From Anisus vortex (lineage: Eukaryota; Mollusca; Gastropoda; Planorbidae), in NCBI GenBank assembly GCA_949126835.1, contig OX421497.1, positions 21,535,409 through 21,599,408 on the forward strand: a stretch of 64,000 nt of DNA. The letters run 5' to 3'. The notes under the pieces are model-generated. The model did not search any database, was not told the DNA's origin, and saw only the letters and a program-made list of their open reading frames with translations. How positions within the stretch are numbered: the first letter of the stretch is position 1; the number at the start of each line of letters is the position of its first letter. Below are positions 11,066 to 22,439 of this stretch, piece by piece. A program made the position numbers and the translations under genes.

Positions 11066-11471
11066 GCTTCAATAGTCAATTGTCCTCATTCAATAACGGA
11101 ATTTTTTTTTTCCATTACGATACATCTTAATTGTTTCCAGACAAGAAACGAATCTATCCAAGAATTTAACTATGCTTCGTATGACTTTCTTATAGAAGAG
11201 ACTTGAGAAACTAGACTATGCAATTGACTATCTTAACAATAGATTAAATCAAAGATTGCAAGTCCAATGATGGGAGCTTTGCATACAAACATTCCTGAAC
11301 TAAAACAGTCGACGTCCAGCGTGATTCCCATGTAGTTCGCCATTCAGCACCCACTAATTATGCTGACATTACGTTGCTTTCACTTGCATTCAGTGCACGT
11401 GCCACTGAAAATCGTTCTGTGTGCCAAGTCTGGCACGCGAGCCTATTATGTTGCCGACTCCTGCCTTAGTA

Positions 11472-12667
11472 TGTCTCAAATCACTTAAAAGCCTTTTATT
11501 AAAGGTTATTTGAAAAAAGATTGAAAAAAAATGGAGGTCGGGGCTTTATATACAACAAGTATAGACAACGTTTTATGTGGACATTGCCCTTATCTAGCCC
11601 TTATCCTTATAAAACAATTGATCCCTTACTAGATATCCTTACATTTCTTAAACTAGCCAATTTCAGACGTACATTATTGCCACCATCACCATCCCACCTT
11701 CCCTAACATACCATAACCAACACACTCTATAAAAACACAGAATAGCTATAAAAAAAACACAACACTTTGATCTATCAATATTTATTACTCTTGCCTTACA
11801 TAGACTGCAAGATGAGCGACGAGCTTTGCATCATTGTTGACAGAAGAAGAATATTTAAAAAAAAAAAATTCAAAGCTTACAACTGTTTAGCGATGCAAGA
11901 AATGAAGCCACTGTAAATCCTGCACTGTATGTTAATGTGGACTGGCCCACACAATTATTATTCTTCTGTTCAAATCTCGTTACATATTTGTGCATAGGTC
12001 TTGCATAGGTCTTGCATGTAATGATATGTTAATCCTATCTGTATGGTGACCCACGGCATGTCTCCGGATAAAAATGTTTACATCAATCTATCTTTTGATT
12101 AGCATTGAGAACAGCTTATTTCTACATCTTTTCTGTACAAGTCTAAAAAAAGGGTAAAACTGCACCTGCCATTGATTTATTTTAGGCAAAATTTCATTGC
12201 GTTCTGAACAGGTGTAGTCTACCTTTGTTTATAAATAAATGAGGTTGAGAATGAGAGAGAGAGAGGGAGGGAGAGAGAGAATGAGAGAGAGAGAGGGAGA
12301 GAGAGAGATTTATGCCCTAAGCTAGAAAGTTGAGATGAATATTTTCACAATTTTTTTACTTTCCGTGAAAGTATTTGACAGTTGTCGCACCTTGAGGACA
12401 AATCACTCATCGCACTCGCTCTCCCCCCTTTCCTTTATGTTGCAGACGACATGAGAATTTCTGTGTGTGTCGGTGGTTGTGTGTGTCGGGTGCTGGAGGG
12501 ATAAGGGTCAAATCCCTTGACTTTCCAGTCCCTCTGATCTGGCCGCAAGTTTTAAGCCTTCATGGGGGGTGGGAAGGGACGTTAAAAAAAACGGTCGAGG
12601 TATGGAGGAAGTTTCTTACTCCCTACTTCCCTTTGATGTAAAAGCATGCAGTGTAATCTGCTGACAT
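11472..12667. other. No gene seen; GA microsatellite at about 12250-12308
   Basis: AT-rich sequence with a 61-codon frame at 11521-11706 that shows no domain, a repeated GCATAGGTCTT word near 12000, and a GAGAGA run. GT-rich words occur near 12460. Confidence 0.55.
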
Positions 12668-13643
12668 TACTGAATGTACGCTTAGGTTGGATGTTGAAAC
12701 ATCACGATGTGTGAATGTATGGCTAGGTTGGATGTTCAACGAGTCGATGTGTAGGTTTATGACTAGACTGTATGCCTGAACTGACTCTGAACACCATAAT
12801 GTATGACTTCATGACTAGGCTGAAAGCTGAACACCATAATGTATGACTTCATAATTAGGCTGAAAGCTGAACACCATAATGTATGACTTCATAACTAGGC
12901 TGAAAGCTGAAAACCATAATGTATGACTTCATGACTAGGCTGAAAGCTGAACACCTGGAGTGTATGACTTCATGATTAGGCTGAAAGCTGAACACCATAA
13001 TGTATGACTTCATAACTAGGATGATAGCTGAACACCATAATGTATGACTTCATGATTAGGCTGAAAGCTGAACACCATAATGTATGACTTCATGATTAGG
13101 CTGAAAGCTGAACACCATAATGTATGACTTCATAATTAGGCTGAAAGCTGAACACCATAATGTATGACTTCATAACTAGGCTGAAAGCTGAAAACCATAA
13201 TGTATGACTTCATGACTAGGCTGAAAGCTGAACACCTGGAGTGTATGACTTCATGATTAGGCTGAAAGCTGAACACCATAATGTATGACTTCATAACTAG
13301 GATGATAGCTGAACACCATAATGTATGACTTCATGATTAGGCTGAAAGCTGAACACCATAATGTATGACTTCATGATTAGGCTGAAAGCTGAACACCATA
13401 ATGTATGACTTCATGATTAGGCTGAAAGCTGAACACCATAATGTATGTCTTCATGACTAGGCTGAAAGCTGAACACCATAATGTATGACTTCATAACTAG
13501 GCTGAAAGCTGAACACCATAATGTATGACTTCATAACTAGGCTGAAAGCTGAACACCATAATGTATGACTTCATAACTAGGCTGAAAGCTGAACACCATA
13601 ATGTATGACTTCATGATTAGGCTGAAAGCTGAACACCATAATT
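12668..13643. repeat. Minisatellite, 40-bp unit, about 22 good copies
   Basis: The unit contains CATAATGTATGACTTCAT, then GATTAGGCTGAAAGCTGAA. The first about 120 bases are diverged copies of the same unit. A variant with CCTGGAG replacing CATAA occurs at 12954 and 13235, with the same neighbours, so a block of seven units (281 bp) has been duplicated. Confidence 0.95.
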
Positions 13644-13946
13644 AGTTTCGACTGGCTAGATATATTCATGGATGTATTCACGTTTATCATGAATGTCAAC
13701 ATTTATTGGCGAATCAAAACTGTATTTACCGGGAAGAGCTCACCATTGTCTCTATCATTAAGTATATGTCATGTATGATATTTTTTAATGTATCCTAGTC
13801 TACCAGCAATATATCTGCCCAAGCAGAGAATCCCACGAGAATGCGCATAATTTGCTGCATGTTTAGTCAGCCCATAATAGGATCAGAAAAATATTCTGAT
13901 AACAATAACATCTAGGAAGACATGGCAGAGTCACAAGTCGCTGCTC
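13644..13946. other. No gene seen
   Basis: Unique-looking AT-rich sequence between a minisatellite and a SINE. Confidence 0.55.
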
Positions 13947-14195
13947 AGTTTAGTAGCCCCTCGGACCAAATTGATCCATGGGACCCGTGAAGCAACACTC
14001 ACCATATTTCTGGCCACGGCACACTAAGGGATTGTGTGGCCAGCACAATGCCCAGCCGCCTTTACTTTAACTCAACTTAAGTCAGGGAAAGCATCAGAGT
14101 TGGGAACAGGGAACAAATCTTAGCCTTCACCCGGATTCGAACTCACAACCTTCGGTAAGCAGGCGAACGCACTGCCGCTCGACTATAGTGCCCTA
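13947..14195 (-). repeat. tRNA-derived SINE, family S1 copy 1
   Basis: On the minus strand the tRNA-like head (GTCGAGCGGCAGTGCGTTCG, B box GAGTTCGAATCC) lies at 14195-14120. A body with GGCCAGAAATATGG-like and TTGGTCCGAGGGG text follows, ending at 13947. The same arrangement recurs at 18925, 39312, 42172 and 43562. Confidence 0.8.
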
Positions 14196-14289
14196 TAGCT
14201 CAGTTTAACATGGTTGGAAATTACCCAATCAACCCAATCCTAGCTCACAGTTTTTTTTATTAACCTATAATATGTTGTAGTCGCTTCTT

Positions 14290-14424
14290 CTATAAAAGCT
14301 CTACAGGTGAGTGCGCCATACGCTTACACGCGTTCTGACTTAAAGGTTGGCAAGTGTTTAAAATTATGTTTGGTAAGGCAACCCATTCCATGCCAGGATG
14401 CCGCACGAGAAGAAAGAGAATTTT
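14290..14424 (-). repeat. LINE 3' fragment (WNGLP-type)
   Basis: The minus strand reads FSFFSCGILAWNGLP, the Arg/Ala-Trp-Asn-Gly-Leu-Pro segment near the end of many LINE reverse transcriptase proteins. It is also seen at 32441 and 63293. Stops follow, and only the extreme 3' part is present. Confidence 0.55.
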
Positions 14425-15496
14425 TCTATAAGTTATTCCATTAGAAAATGGAATAAGAATTTGTTTATTTTATTTTATTGGATTATTGTGTTATAGTTCT
14501 AAGTAAAACATTTTTTTAAGCTCAATGTATTAATGCTATTTTTTGCTGCTGAATCTTGTACAATGGAGTTATTTGATAATTTGACTAATAGAAAATAACA
14601 CAGGGAAATGGGATAAATGCACATACACACACACAAACATTTTCACTAAAATGATATGTACTTCGAAAAACACAACACTATAAAACAATATAACTTGCTA
14701 CCAGCTACGTCAAAGGAAATTGTATTATATATGGGTTAGTGTAACGCAACTTTGGGTCATGAATAATTCATGAAGAACTTATCCCAAGAGTCGGCAGGCG
14801 TCAAGGTCATCGGTGTATAAGAAGGAAAGGGGCAAAAGGGGTTGGGGGTGTTACGGAGACAGGGAGGGGGGTGTCCTTAAATCAAGATCAAGTTGTATAA
14901 CGGTAAATAGAAAATGAAGCTTACAAAAAAAAAAAAGAATTATTGGACGCTGTGGTTAGAGAAACTTTGCAGAAATCCAATAAACGATAACACGGGAATA
15001 ATAAAATAAATAAAAAATTAAATGTTAAGAAATAAGCATAGAGTAAAAAAAAAGGTTTTGCCTAAAATTCGTCCCTTATATGACCTAATTTATTCACATC
15101 CATCTTACGTCATTCTTACATTTATTATATAATCCAAACTTTCATGATTAAGGTCAAGGTAATAGGCTTCAAGGGGATCTTTAAAAAAAAAGATGATCTC
15201 AGGTAAAAGTGTGCAACCCTTTCAGAACAATAAATGACACTTTCGAACCATATTGGGAATAGCCAATGAGAAAATGATTGCTTCCTATCAGGGACAAAAT
15301 GTGTGTGTAAGCTTATAGCTTACAAGTTTACATGCTAGTGTCGCTTAAGTGTTTTAAATTTTTTTTTATTAACAACAGAAAAGTGATTTTTATAATTATA
15401 TAGCAACATTGAGTATGCTTTCAGTAATACATTGAATACATATCAAACTATATGTGCCAATTAGCATAAGCAGCTAGATCTTGCAAGTATTAATAT
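14425..15496. other. No gene seen
   Basis: AT-rich DNA with homopolymer A runs. No open frame of note and no repeat that I can match elsewhere in the window. Confidence 0.5.
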
Positions 15497-15745
15497 CAAC
15501 CAATCAAAGCTACAAACTATAAATAGACTCAACCAATCAAATCTATCAACTATAATTAGAATCAATAAATCAGATCTATCAACTATAATTAGAATCAACC
15601 AATCAGATCTAGCAACTATAATTAGAATCAACTAATCAGATCTATCAACTATAAATAGAATCAACCAATCAGAGCTATAAACTATAATTAGAATGAACCA
15701 ATCAGATCTATCAACTATAAATACACTCTACCAATCAGATCTACC
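15497..15745. repeat. Minisatellite, 33-bp unit, 7.5 copies, each with a CCAAT box
   Basis: The unit begins CAACCAATCAGATCT, followed by ATCAACTATAATTAGAAT. Most copies keep CCAATCA, giving CCAAT pentamers at 33-bp spacing. Copies differ from each other by one to four bases. Confidence 0.9.
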
Positions 15746-17103
15746 GAAGCCGAAACCAAAAGTTTAACTACAACTTCGGCCGAAACCGAAAAATAAACCG
15801 AAAATGAATGATTTCAAAAGACTGCACATTTATGTGTAATATTAACTAGTTTATGGGCACTCTATTTGAGTAAACCATCCTTTGGAGTGATTACATAATC
15901 CGTTTTTATTAAACTTCAGTCTTCTACTTCACATTAGGGATGTTAATATCCTTTTTTTTCTCCAGATCTATTTTCGGTTCTAAATATCTTTTTTTTAACC
16001 ATTTTCTTTTTCCCCCTCTCCGCCTCCGAGCAAAGTAAGTTATAGTTTGGAAAAGACAAATTTGCATCAATTATACTAAAAAAATAATACGAAGGATCAT
16101 TGATTCTTAGAACGTGGTGAAATCTTTTTAAAAAAAGTTGATTTTGGATTAGCAGAAGTCAAAAGCTGTAGTGTCATGATTTTAGACCTTTATAATTATA
16201 ATATAAATCAGAGAATGTTAGATCTATATGTTACACACATTAAAAGAATATTTGCAGAATATTAATAAAATCCCATACATATCTATCTAGGGTTGACAGA
16301 CGTCCGGCAAGAAAATTAACAGTTTTTTAAAAGAACCTTACATGCTCTGCAAAGTTGTTGTTTTTTAACTGCACAAGTTGCTATTCAGTCTACTTTAAAT
16401 ACAATGTTGGGTCAGTTTTACTAATATATAATTATTGGCAGCAAATGTAATAAAACTGAACTGATTGTGGATTGTGAAACACTAAATATGTCATTCTTTA
16501 TGTCCAAGTATCTCGCAACCTTACGTCTATCCGTCCGTTTGTCTGTTAAAAAAGCGTTCAGCATCAGTGGGGAAATTCCAGTTTTTTTCTTTTCGAATAC
16601 GTATATCAAATGGCTGTGCCGACGACTAGCGTTAACATCTGCTTTTGCTCTTGTATGTGCTAATATCGCGAATTCACAATCAACATTCGGAATTTGAAAA
16701 AAAAAATATATATATAATTCGCCTCTGACAAACGAGTGTTTGCAAGGAATATAATGTTAAGGAATTGTTTTGTGCTAATCAAACAGGGTTTACAAATATT
16801 TCTTCAGATAAAAAGATAAATAAATCGTGGGACACAGTTATGAATGATTTCCTCCCGAAATCCGGTTTTGTTTAACATCCCTACTTCACACAGATTAATT
16901 CACAACAGTTTAACAAAATGAAAGTATCAATAAGCAGAGTAGTATAGATGCAGCACTAGCGTAGCATTATGAATTTTGAAAGTTAAAATAGATATTCGGC
17001 TGATGACCGAAAGTCAATATCAATGTCGGCCGAAACCGAAAACACGCCGAAAAAGGGTTTTGGCTTTTTTTCGGCGCCGAAACAGAATATCGGTCGGTCT
17101 CTA
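15746..17103. mobile_element. Possible outer decayed element marked by CCGAAA blocks
   Basis: Blocks rich in TCGGCCGAAACCGAAAA occur at 15746-15805 and 17020-17100. The right block ends TATCGGTCGGTCTCTAATTT, in the style of some hAT termini. A complete matching left end is not visible. The nested element at 15935 separates the two blocks, which suggests one older element split by a younger one. Confidence 0.3.
15935..16883. mobile_element. Nested hAT-like element with 8-bp target duplication
   Basis: The element starts TAGGGATGTTAA at 15935 and ends TTAACATCCCTA at 16883, a perfect 12-bp inverted terminal repeat. Flanks are CTTCACAT (15927-15934) and CTTCACAC (16884-16891), seven of eight matching. 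The length of 949 bp and the 8-bp duplication fit hAT. Two overlapping small frames on opposite strands near 16421-16697 have no recognisable transposase motif, so it is probably non-autonomous. Confidence 0.65.
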
Positions 17104-17489
17104 ATTTGTATACTTTATAATTATACTATTTACTCTAAGAATAGTAATTTAAAAAAAACTTTTCGATGAGTATGGTATAGAAATGCGTAACTTTGTATTT
17201 TCATTAACTAACTCAAGCCAAGCCGTTCCACACCAATGACTTGTTATCTGTATTTAGCTTGCCGCAGACGTGCAGTTCTGTCTGCCTAACATTGCATGGG
17301 TACAGCAGCTCTAAATCCACTTTAGTTGTTTTACTCCCAGTTTTACTCACAGCTACAGAATGCCGTGAGATTTGTGGAAAATACTTTCTTTTCTTGTCCC
17401 CAACCCTAACCCTCTCAAGGCGTAAGCATTTAAAACTACAACATCAATAACCCCCAACAGCTTTGTATGCAATGAGATTTAGACTACAT
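17104..17489. other. No gene seen
   Basis: The 69-codon frame at 17241-17450 has no recognisable domain. Confidence 0.5.
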
Positions 17490-17681
17490 CATAGGTCGGC
17501 AACATTTTAATGTGCCAAAGTAGGATTTCTAATTCATTCAACGTGCTAACAGAATAAAAGTAACCTTGCTCTAACACTCAATTCATTGCGGAATCGCCAT
17601 TTTGGGGGATCGTCCGCGTGCCATTAAAAAATCGCTCTGCGTGCCACGATTGGCCTGCGTTTCGTAGGTTGCCAACCTTTA
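17490..17681 (+). mobile_element. Miniature hAT, family B derivative copy 1
   Basis: It starts CATAGGTCGGCAAC and ends GTTGCCAACCTTTA, imperfectly inverted. The 192-bp body carries the family B subterminal words (GTGCCAAAGTAGGATTTCTA, CATTCAACGTGC, ATCGCTCTGCGTGCC) and lines up with 37247-37442. I see no clean target duplication. Confidence 0.6.
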
Positions 17682-18160
17682 TTCAAAACATCGACAAGAG
17701 CTTGAGGTATGATGATTTTACCCACAAAGTTTTATTTTAACCATTAAAATGGCATGAAATTGGAGCAAAGATTATTGACGTATTTAAATCTATAGGCCCT
17801 CTATTATTTTTTAAACAAAATAAATTTAAATGTTTAAAAACCTCTTTACGTGCCAAACATAAATCACAAGAATAATTGTCCTTTGGAGTTTTTGATTGTC
17901 AAGATTTACTGCTTCCTTTCAGCACCAGTTACAAGATAAAGACTTAAAAAATCATAAAATATTGTTTGTTGTAGATGAACTCAAGTTGAACTTTCATTGA
18001 TCTGTTAGAAACTTTTATAGTCAGGACCACTGGCGTCATTGGTGGATGGAGACACTGACGCATGTCTGTTTCAAACAACAGCTGTTGACCTAGATATAGG
18101 TGTTGTTGTCCTATCTCTTGACTTGTATGTTATATTACAACTTTGGGAACCCCGTATGTT
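17682..18160. other. No gene seen
   Basis: AT-rich sequence between a miniature hAT and the GT-rich tract. No matching repeat seen. Confidence 0.5.
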
Positions 18161-18660
18161 CAGTACGCAGCTGTGTTTGTATATGTGTATGTATAAGTGT
18201 GTGAGTATATGTGTGAATATGTGTGTGAGTAGATGTGTGAGTATATGTGTGTGAGTATGTGTGTGAGTATGTGTGTGAGTATGTGTGTGAGTATATGTGT
18301 ATGTGTGTGTGAGTTTGTGTGTGAGTTTGTGTGTGTGAGTATGTATGTGAGTTTGTGTGTGTGAGTATGTATGTGAGTATATGTGTGTGAGTATGTGAGT
18401 GAGTATATGTGTGAGTAGGTGTGTGAATATATGTGTGTGTGTATGTGTGTGAGTATTCGTGAATGTGTGTTTTTTATGTTCGTGAGTGTATACGTGTGCA
18501 TTTTATAGTATATGGGTGTGTATGTTTGTGTGAGTATGTGTATGTGAGAGTGTGTGTGTTTATGTGTGCGTATATGTCTATATGTGCGTGTGAGTATATG
18601 TGTGAGCATTCGTGTGCATGTGTGTACTTATCAGCAAGTATTTGTATGAGAGAGTACATG
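18161..18660. repeat. GT-rich degenerate minisatellite
   Basis: Irregular words such as GTGTGAGTATGTGTGTGAG run for about 500 bases. Frames of Thr/His/Ser on the minus strand and Cys/Val on the plus strand are by-products of this text. Confidence 0.9.
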
Positions 18661-18681
18661 CACTAATGTGTGAGCATTATT

Positions 18682-18688
<7 letters not shown>

Positions 18689-18725
<37 letters not shown>
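18689..18725. repeat. (TA)n microsatellite
   Basis: An uninterrupted TA run of about 37 bases. Confidence 0.95.
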
Positions 18726-18728
<3 letters not shown>

Positions 18729-18924
18729 GTATGTTAGTGACAGTTCAGAAGTGTGTGTATAATATAAGTCAATGTGAATGTAGTCACCATGTAGCCTATA
18801 TATTGGCATCAATTGATGTGGCTGTGAATGCTAATGACTTCGCTAACGTCCGTATTTGTTGCCATGTATGTCAATGTGTCCGTCTTTGTATGCTTTATTG
18901 TGTCAATATGCGTAGGTGTGTGTG

Positions 18925-19170
18925 ATGGGCCCCGGTAGTCGAGTCGTTCGACTGACGATCCGAAGGTCCTTGGTTCGATTCCTGATGGAGGCTAGGATTT
19001 TTTTACAGGGCATGATAGTGTCTCTGAGTCTACCCAGCTCTGATGGGTATCTGACTTTAGTTGGGGTAAAATAAAGGTGTCATTGTGCTGGCCACACACC
19101 CCCTAGTATGCCGTGGCCACAGAAACTGATGAGTTTGGCCCGAAGGGTAGACTACTTTAGTTTACTTTTA
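18925..19170 (+). repeat. tRNA-derived SINE, family S1 copy 2, best preserved head
   Basis: The head reads GGCCCCGGTAGTCGAGTCG with the B box GGTTCGATTCC at about 18972. The body contains CTACCCAGCTCTGATGGGTA, then TTGTGCTGGCCACAC and TATGCCGTGGCCAC, and ends near GGCCCGAAGGGTAG. The two RNA polymerase III box motifs support a tRNA origin. It is not a functional tRNA, because no acceptor stem closes. Confidence 0.85.
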
Positions 19171-19416
19171 TGCGTAGGTGTGTTACTTTTTTTACAAATG
19201 TTACAAAACCAGATTCGTTGAAACACTGCCCTCATCTCACCAAGCAAAAATGATTCACCGTGTTAATCTATCAGCAACATCCATTTACTTATATAATAAT
19301 TTAACATAAGGCTATACAATAAACAATGTAAATGTGCAGGCTACATTTGAATTAATATTTTTCTATCCCACATCATTATCCCATAATTGGGCCCTAAATT
19401 AATTATCCAATCCTCG

Positions 19417-20270
19417 CCCATTTTACATCTTGCATTATTTTCCATTCCCCACCTTGCACTATTTACCCCCCCACACCTTGCACTATTTGCCATCTTCCAT
19501 CTTGCATTTTTTTCCATTCCCCGCTTTGCACTATTTACCCCCCCCCCCCCACACACACACCTTGCACTATTTGCCATCTTCCATCTTGCATTATTTTCCA
19601 TTCCCCGCTTTGCGCTATTTGCCCTTCCCCACCTTTCACTATTTGCCATCTTCCATCTTGCATTATTTTCCATTCCCCGCTTTGCGCTATTTGCCCTTCC
19701 CCACCTTTCACTATTTGCCATCTTCAATCTTGCATTATTTTCCATTCCCCGCTTTGCGCTATTTGCCCTTCCCCACCTTGCACTATTTGCCATCTTCAAT
19801 CTTGCATTATTTTCCATTCCCCGCTTTGCGCTATTTGCCCTTCCCCACCTTGCACTATTTGCCATCTTCCATCTTGCATTATTGTCCATTCCCAACCTTG
19901 CACTATTTGCCCTTCCCCACCTTGCACTATTTGCCATATTCCATCTTGCATTATTTTCCATTCCACACCTTGCGCTATTTTCCATTCCACACCTTGCGCT
20001 ATTTTCCATTCCCCACCTTGCACTATTTTCCATTCCCCACCTTGCACTATTTTCCATTCCCCACCTTGCACTATTTTCCATTCCCCACCTTGCACTATTT
20101 TCCATTCCCCACCTTGCACTATTTTCCATTCCCCACCTTGCACTATTTTCCATTCCCCACCTTGCACTATTTTCCATTCCCCACCTTGCACTATTTGCCA
20201 CCACCCCCACACCTTGCACTATTTGCCTTTTCAACTTGACACTCTTCCTTCCCCCACCTTGCACTAGTTG
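19417..20270. repeat. 24-bp minisatellite, about 35 copies, open in several frames
   Basis: The unit is about TTTTCCATTCCCCACC plus TTGCACTA. From 19480 to 19920 the copies form a three-unit (about 72-bp) higher-order pattern in which TTTTCC, TTTGCC-ATCTTC and TTTGCCCTTC variants rotate. From 19965 on, single units repeat almost perfectly. Because 24 is a multiple of three and the unit has no stop in several frames, frames of 138-328 codons exist on both strands (SIPHLALF, GMENSARW and others). These are repeat artefacts unless transcription shows otherwise. Confidence 0.95.
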
Positions 20271-21224
20271 TCTCATGCCCCACACCACACCTTACCACAC
20301 AATCCCGGCTACGCCACTGACGTTACAAATTATTTACACCAGCTTGACTTCGTTTAGGTGTGAGGTAATTTGAGGCATATTTCCACTACACCGGGAGTGG
20401 AGGGGGTGGAGTGGGGGAGGGATAAATGCCATTGAAATAATATTATCCAACAGGACAAACGTAAGTCTTAATAATCATCTCTCCACTGGTTGAAGCATAA
20501 TATGTATATTATAAATCTAGACTCTAGACATTTCATTAGAAATGATAATCGGGAGATTTTTACATAATTTGAAAACCGGTAAATTTATTTCTATTTACGA
20601 GTATATACAGCTGGTTCAGTTTTTTTTTTTATAGTTTCATATTTCATAGTCAACAGACTATACAGACTATACAGCTTTCATCTTTTACGAGCCATTAACA
20701 GCAACACACGTTGATTTTTTTTTTTAGATTTTGCTGAGTGGACATTTTTTGTTTGTTGAAAACTAAGGGAGATAAAAAAGAAAAGATAAAGGGGTTAGGA
20801 AGGGGGAACAACTACATAAGCATATTATTTTCCCAATACTTGCACTTTCTGCCCATGACCTCTCTACTTCTCTCCCCCTTTCGGTAAATTCACGATGTAA
20901 TGATGTATTATTGATACTTGGTAAAAAAAATGTTTTTTTCTGAGAGGAAGGGAAATTTTTTTTTGGTGTAGCACGTAATTGATAGCAATTTTAAATTCAC
21001 CACATGGTGTTTTTTAATGAGACCACATTGTCCATATTCACATAAAATTTTGTTGACATCTTGTCAACTAGGGCGGAAGAATACAAATAATTTATTGGCT
21101 CATTGATTATATACGTAAAAAAGGTGTGGGTGATTTTTTTTTTAACAAGACCAAAAAAAAAACGTCATACTAGCCAGACGTATGTGCGTGCGTGTGTGTG
21201 CGTATGTGAGGTGTGTGTGTGTGA
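20271..21224. other. No gene seen
   Basis: AT-rich sequence with T and A runs, a G-rich stretch near 20400 and GT-rich text just before the next repeat. Confidence 0.5.
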
Positions 21225-21600
21225 AATATAATAAGCATGCCAACTTTGAGTTAGGCCGTTTGTAAGATATAAAAATGCATGCCAACTTTGTAAATTATTT
21301 AAGACTATAACAATTTGTTCCTGTCAATTTTGTAGTAAAACATAAACGGCATTGAGTTAGACATAGTAAAATATAACAGGCAAGTCAATTTTTAAAAGGC
21401 GTCCCAAACTTTTGGTGAAGACATTTAGTAAAATGTATAAGGGCCTGCCAACTTTAAGTTAAAGTCATTTGTAACAAAAATAATACACAAAAAGGTATGC
21501 CAACATTGCATTAAACGTTCTGTAAACACACAAGATGCAGCTTAACTTGAAGTTAAACTTTTTTTTTTTTTTTAATTAGGCGTTTTGTGAAATGTTTAGC
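21225..21600. repeat. Strongly decayed long-unit tandem repeat
   Basis: GCATGCCAACTTTGAGTTA, then TTTGTAA and ATATAA, recurs in degraded form at roughly 60-75-bp spacing (21236, 21278, 21355, 21447, 21497). It looks like an old minisatellite losing its identity. Confidence 0.5.
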
Positions 21601-21774
21601 TATTAGACGTACATTCTTGTAGAAGAAAAGGTGTTCACTACAGTCCAACCTATTTTTCTAGTAAAAAAAAAAAGCTAGATGATTTTAGATTTTCAGACAA
21701 CGGAAGATATTCAAATACTAAACATATAATGTATACCTGAATTTTTCCTTATACTGCTTGTTATTCGAGTAACG

Positions 21775-22085
21775 AAAATGATGTGTGGGCTAATACAGAA
21801 AATGATGTGTGGGCTAATACAGAAAATGATGTGTGGGCTAATACAGAAAATGATGTGTGGGCTAATACAGAAAATGATGTGTGGGCTAATACAGAAAATT
21901 ATGTGTGGGCTAATACAGAAAATGATGTGTGGGCTAATACAGAAACTGATGTGTGGGCTAATACAGAAAATGATGTGTGGGCTAATACAGAAAATGATGT
22001 GTGGGCTAATACAGAAAATGATGTGTGGGTTAATACAGAAAATGATGTGTGGGCTAATACAGAAAATGATGTGTGGGCTAATACA
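21775..22085. repeat. 24-bp minisatellite, 13 copies
   Basis: The unit is AAAATGATGTGTGGGC plus TAATACAG. Copies are nearly identical, with single changes at about 21900, 21945 and 22029. Two forward frames stay open through the array (MMCGLIQK and WANTENDV octapeptides), again because 24 is divisible by three. Confidence 0.95.
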
Positions 22086-22439
22086 TTAATTTTTTTATAA
22101 TTACCGAAGACAAAGAGCTCTGACCTAGACTATTTCACACATTAAATAATATGACCTACAGTTATGACCAACAGGTATGACCTACCCAGGTATGTATGAA
22201 CTCTACAGGTATGACCTCAAGATATGAGCTGCAGCTATTACCCCAACGTAGGACCTTCATCTGTGACCTCAGGATATGGCCTCCAGACATGATTCCTCCA
22301 AATCGTAATTTCTCTACAACAAAAACCGGACGAGGCGAAGGGCTCTATAATCCAATCCGTAATGTTGGTAGGGGTGAACAAAGGGGAGGGAGAGTGGGTA
22401 CACCAAGATTCCAGGGCAGCTTATAAGTCAACTGCGGAT
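22086..22439. other. No gene seen; scattered TATGACC words
   Basis: 22150-22290 contains loose repeats of ACAGGTATGACCT-like text that may be ancestral to the 13-bp array at 22743. The rest is unassigned. Confidence 0.5.

Larger units (their letters stand above)
8265..11471 (-). mobile_element. hAT element family B, large nested mosaic with perfect 8-bp target duplication
   Basis: CCTTAGTA sits directly outside both ends (8265-8272 and 11464-11471), a perfect 8-bp target duplication as expected for hAT. Terminal inverted repeats begin CAGGGGTCAGCAACC at 8273 and end GTTGCCGACTCCTG at 11463, so the element proper is 3191 bp. Read on the minus strand it belongs with the elements at 48081-49750 and 60578-61924: they share the CACGCGTGCCA / GGCACGC / CGATTTTCA subterminal text. 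It has since collected a SINE, a LINE scrap, a piece of family A and an unrelated hAT transposase relic. Confidence 0.9.

Noticed and set aside
16421..16697. Overlapping 62- and 76-codon frames inside the nested hAT-like element
   Set aside because: I looked for a hAT C-terminal motif on both strands and found none convincing.
18160..18666. Thr/His-rich and Cys/Val-rich frames
   Set aside because: Products of GT-rich degenerate repeats.
18925..18990. Possible functional tRNA gene
   Set aside because: A and B box-like motifs are present but the sequence continues into the shared SINE body and no acceptor stem closes. It is the head of a SINE.
19341..20373. Open frames of 138-328 codons on both strands with octapeptide repeats
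   Set aside because: A 24-bp array with no stops in several frames. Simultaneous openness on both strands argues against coding.
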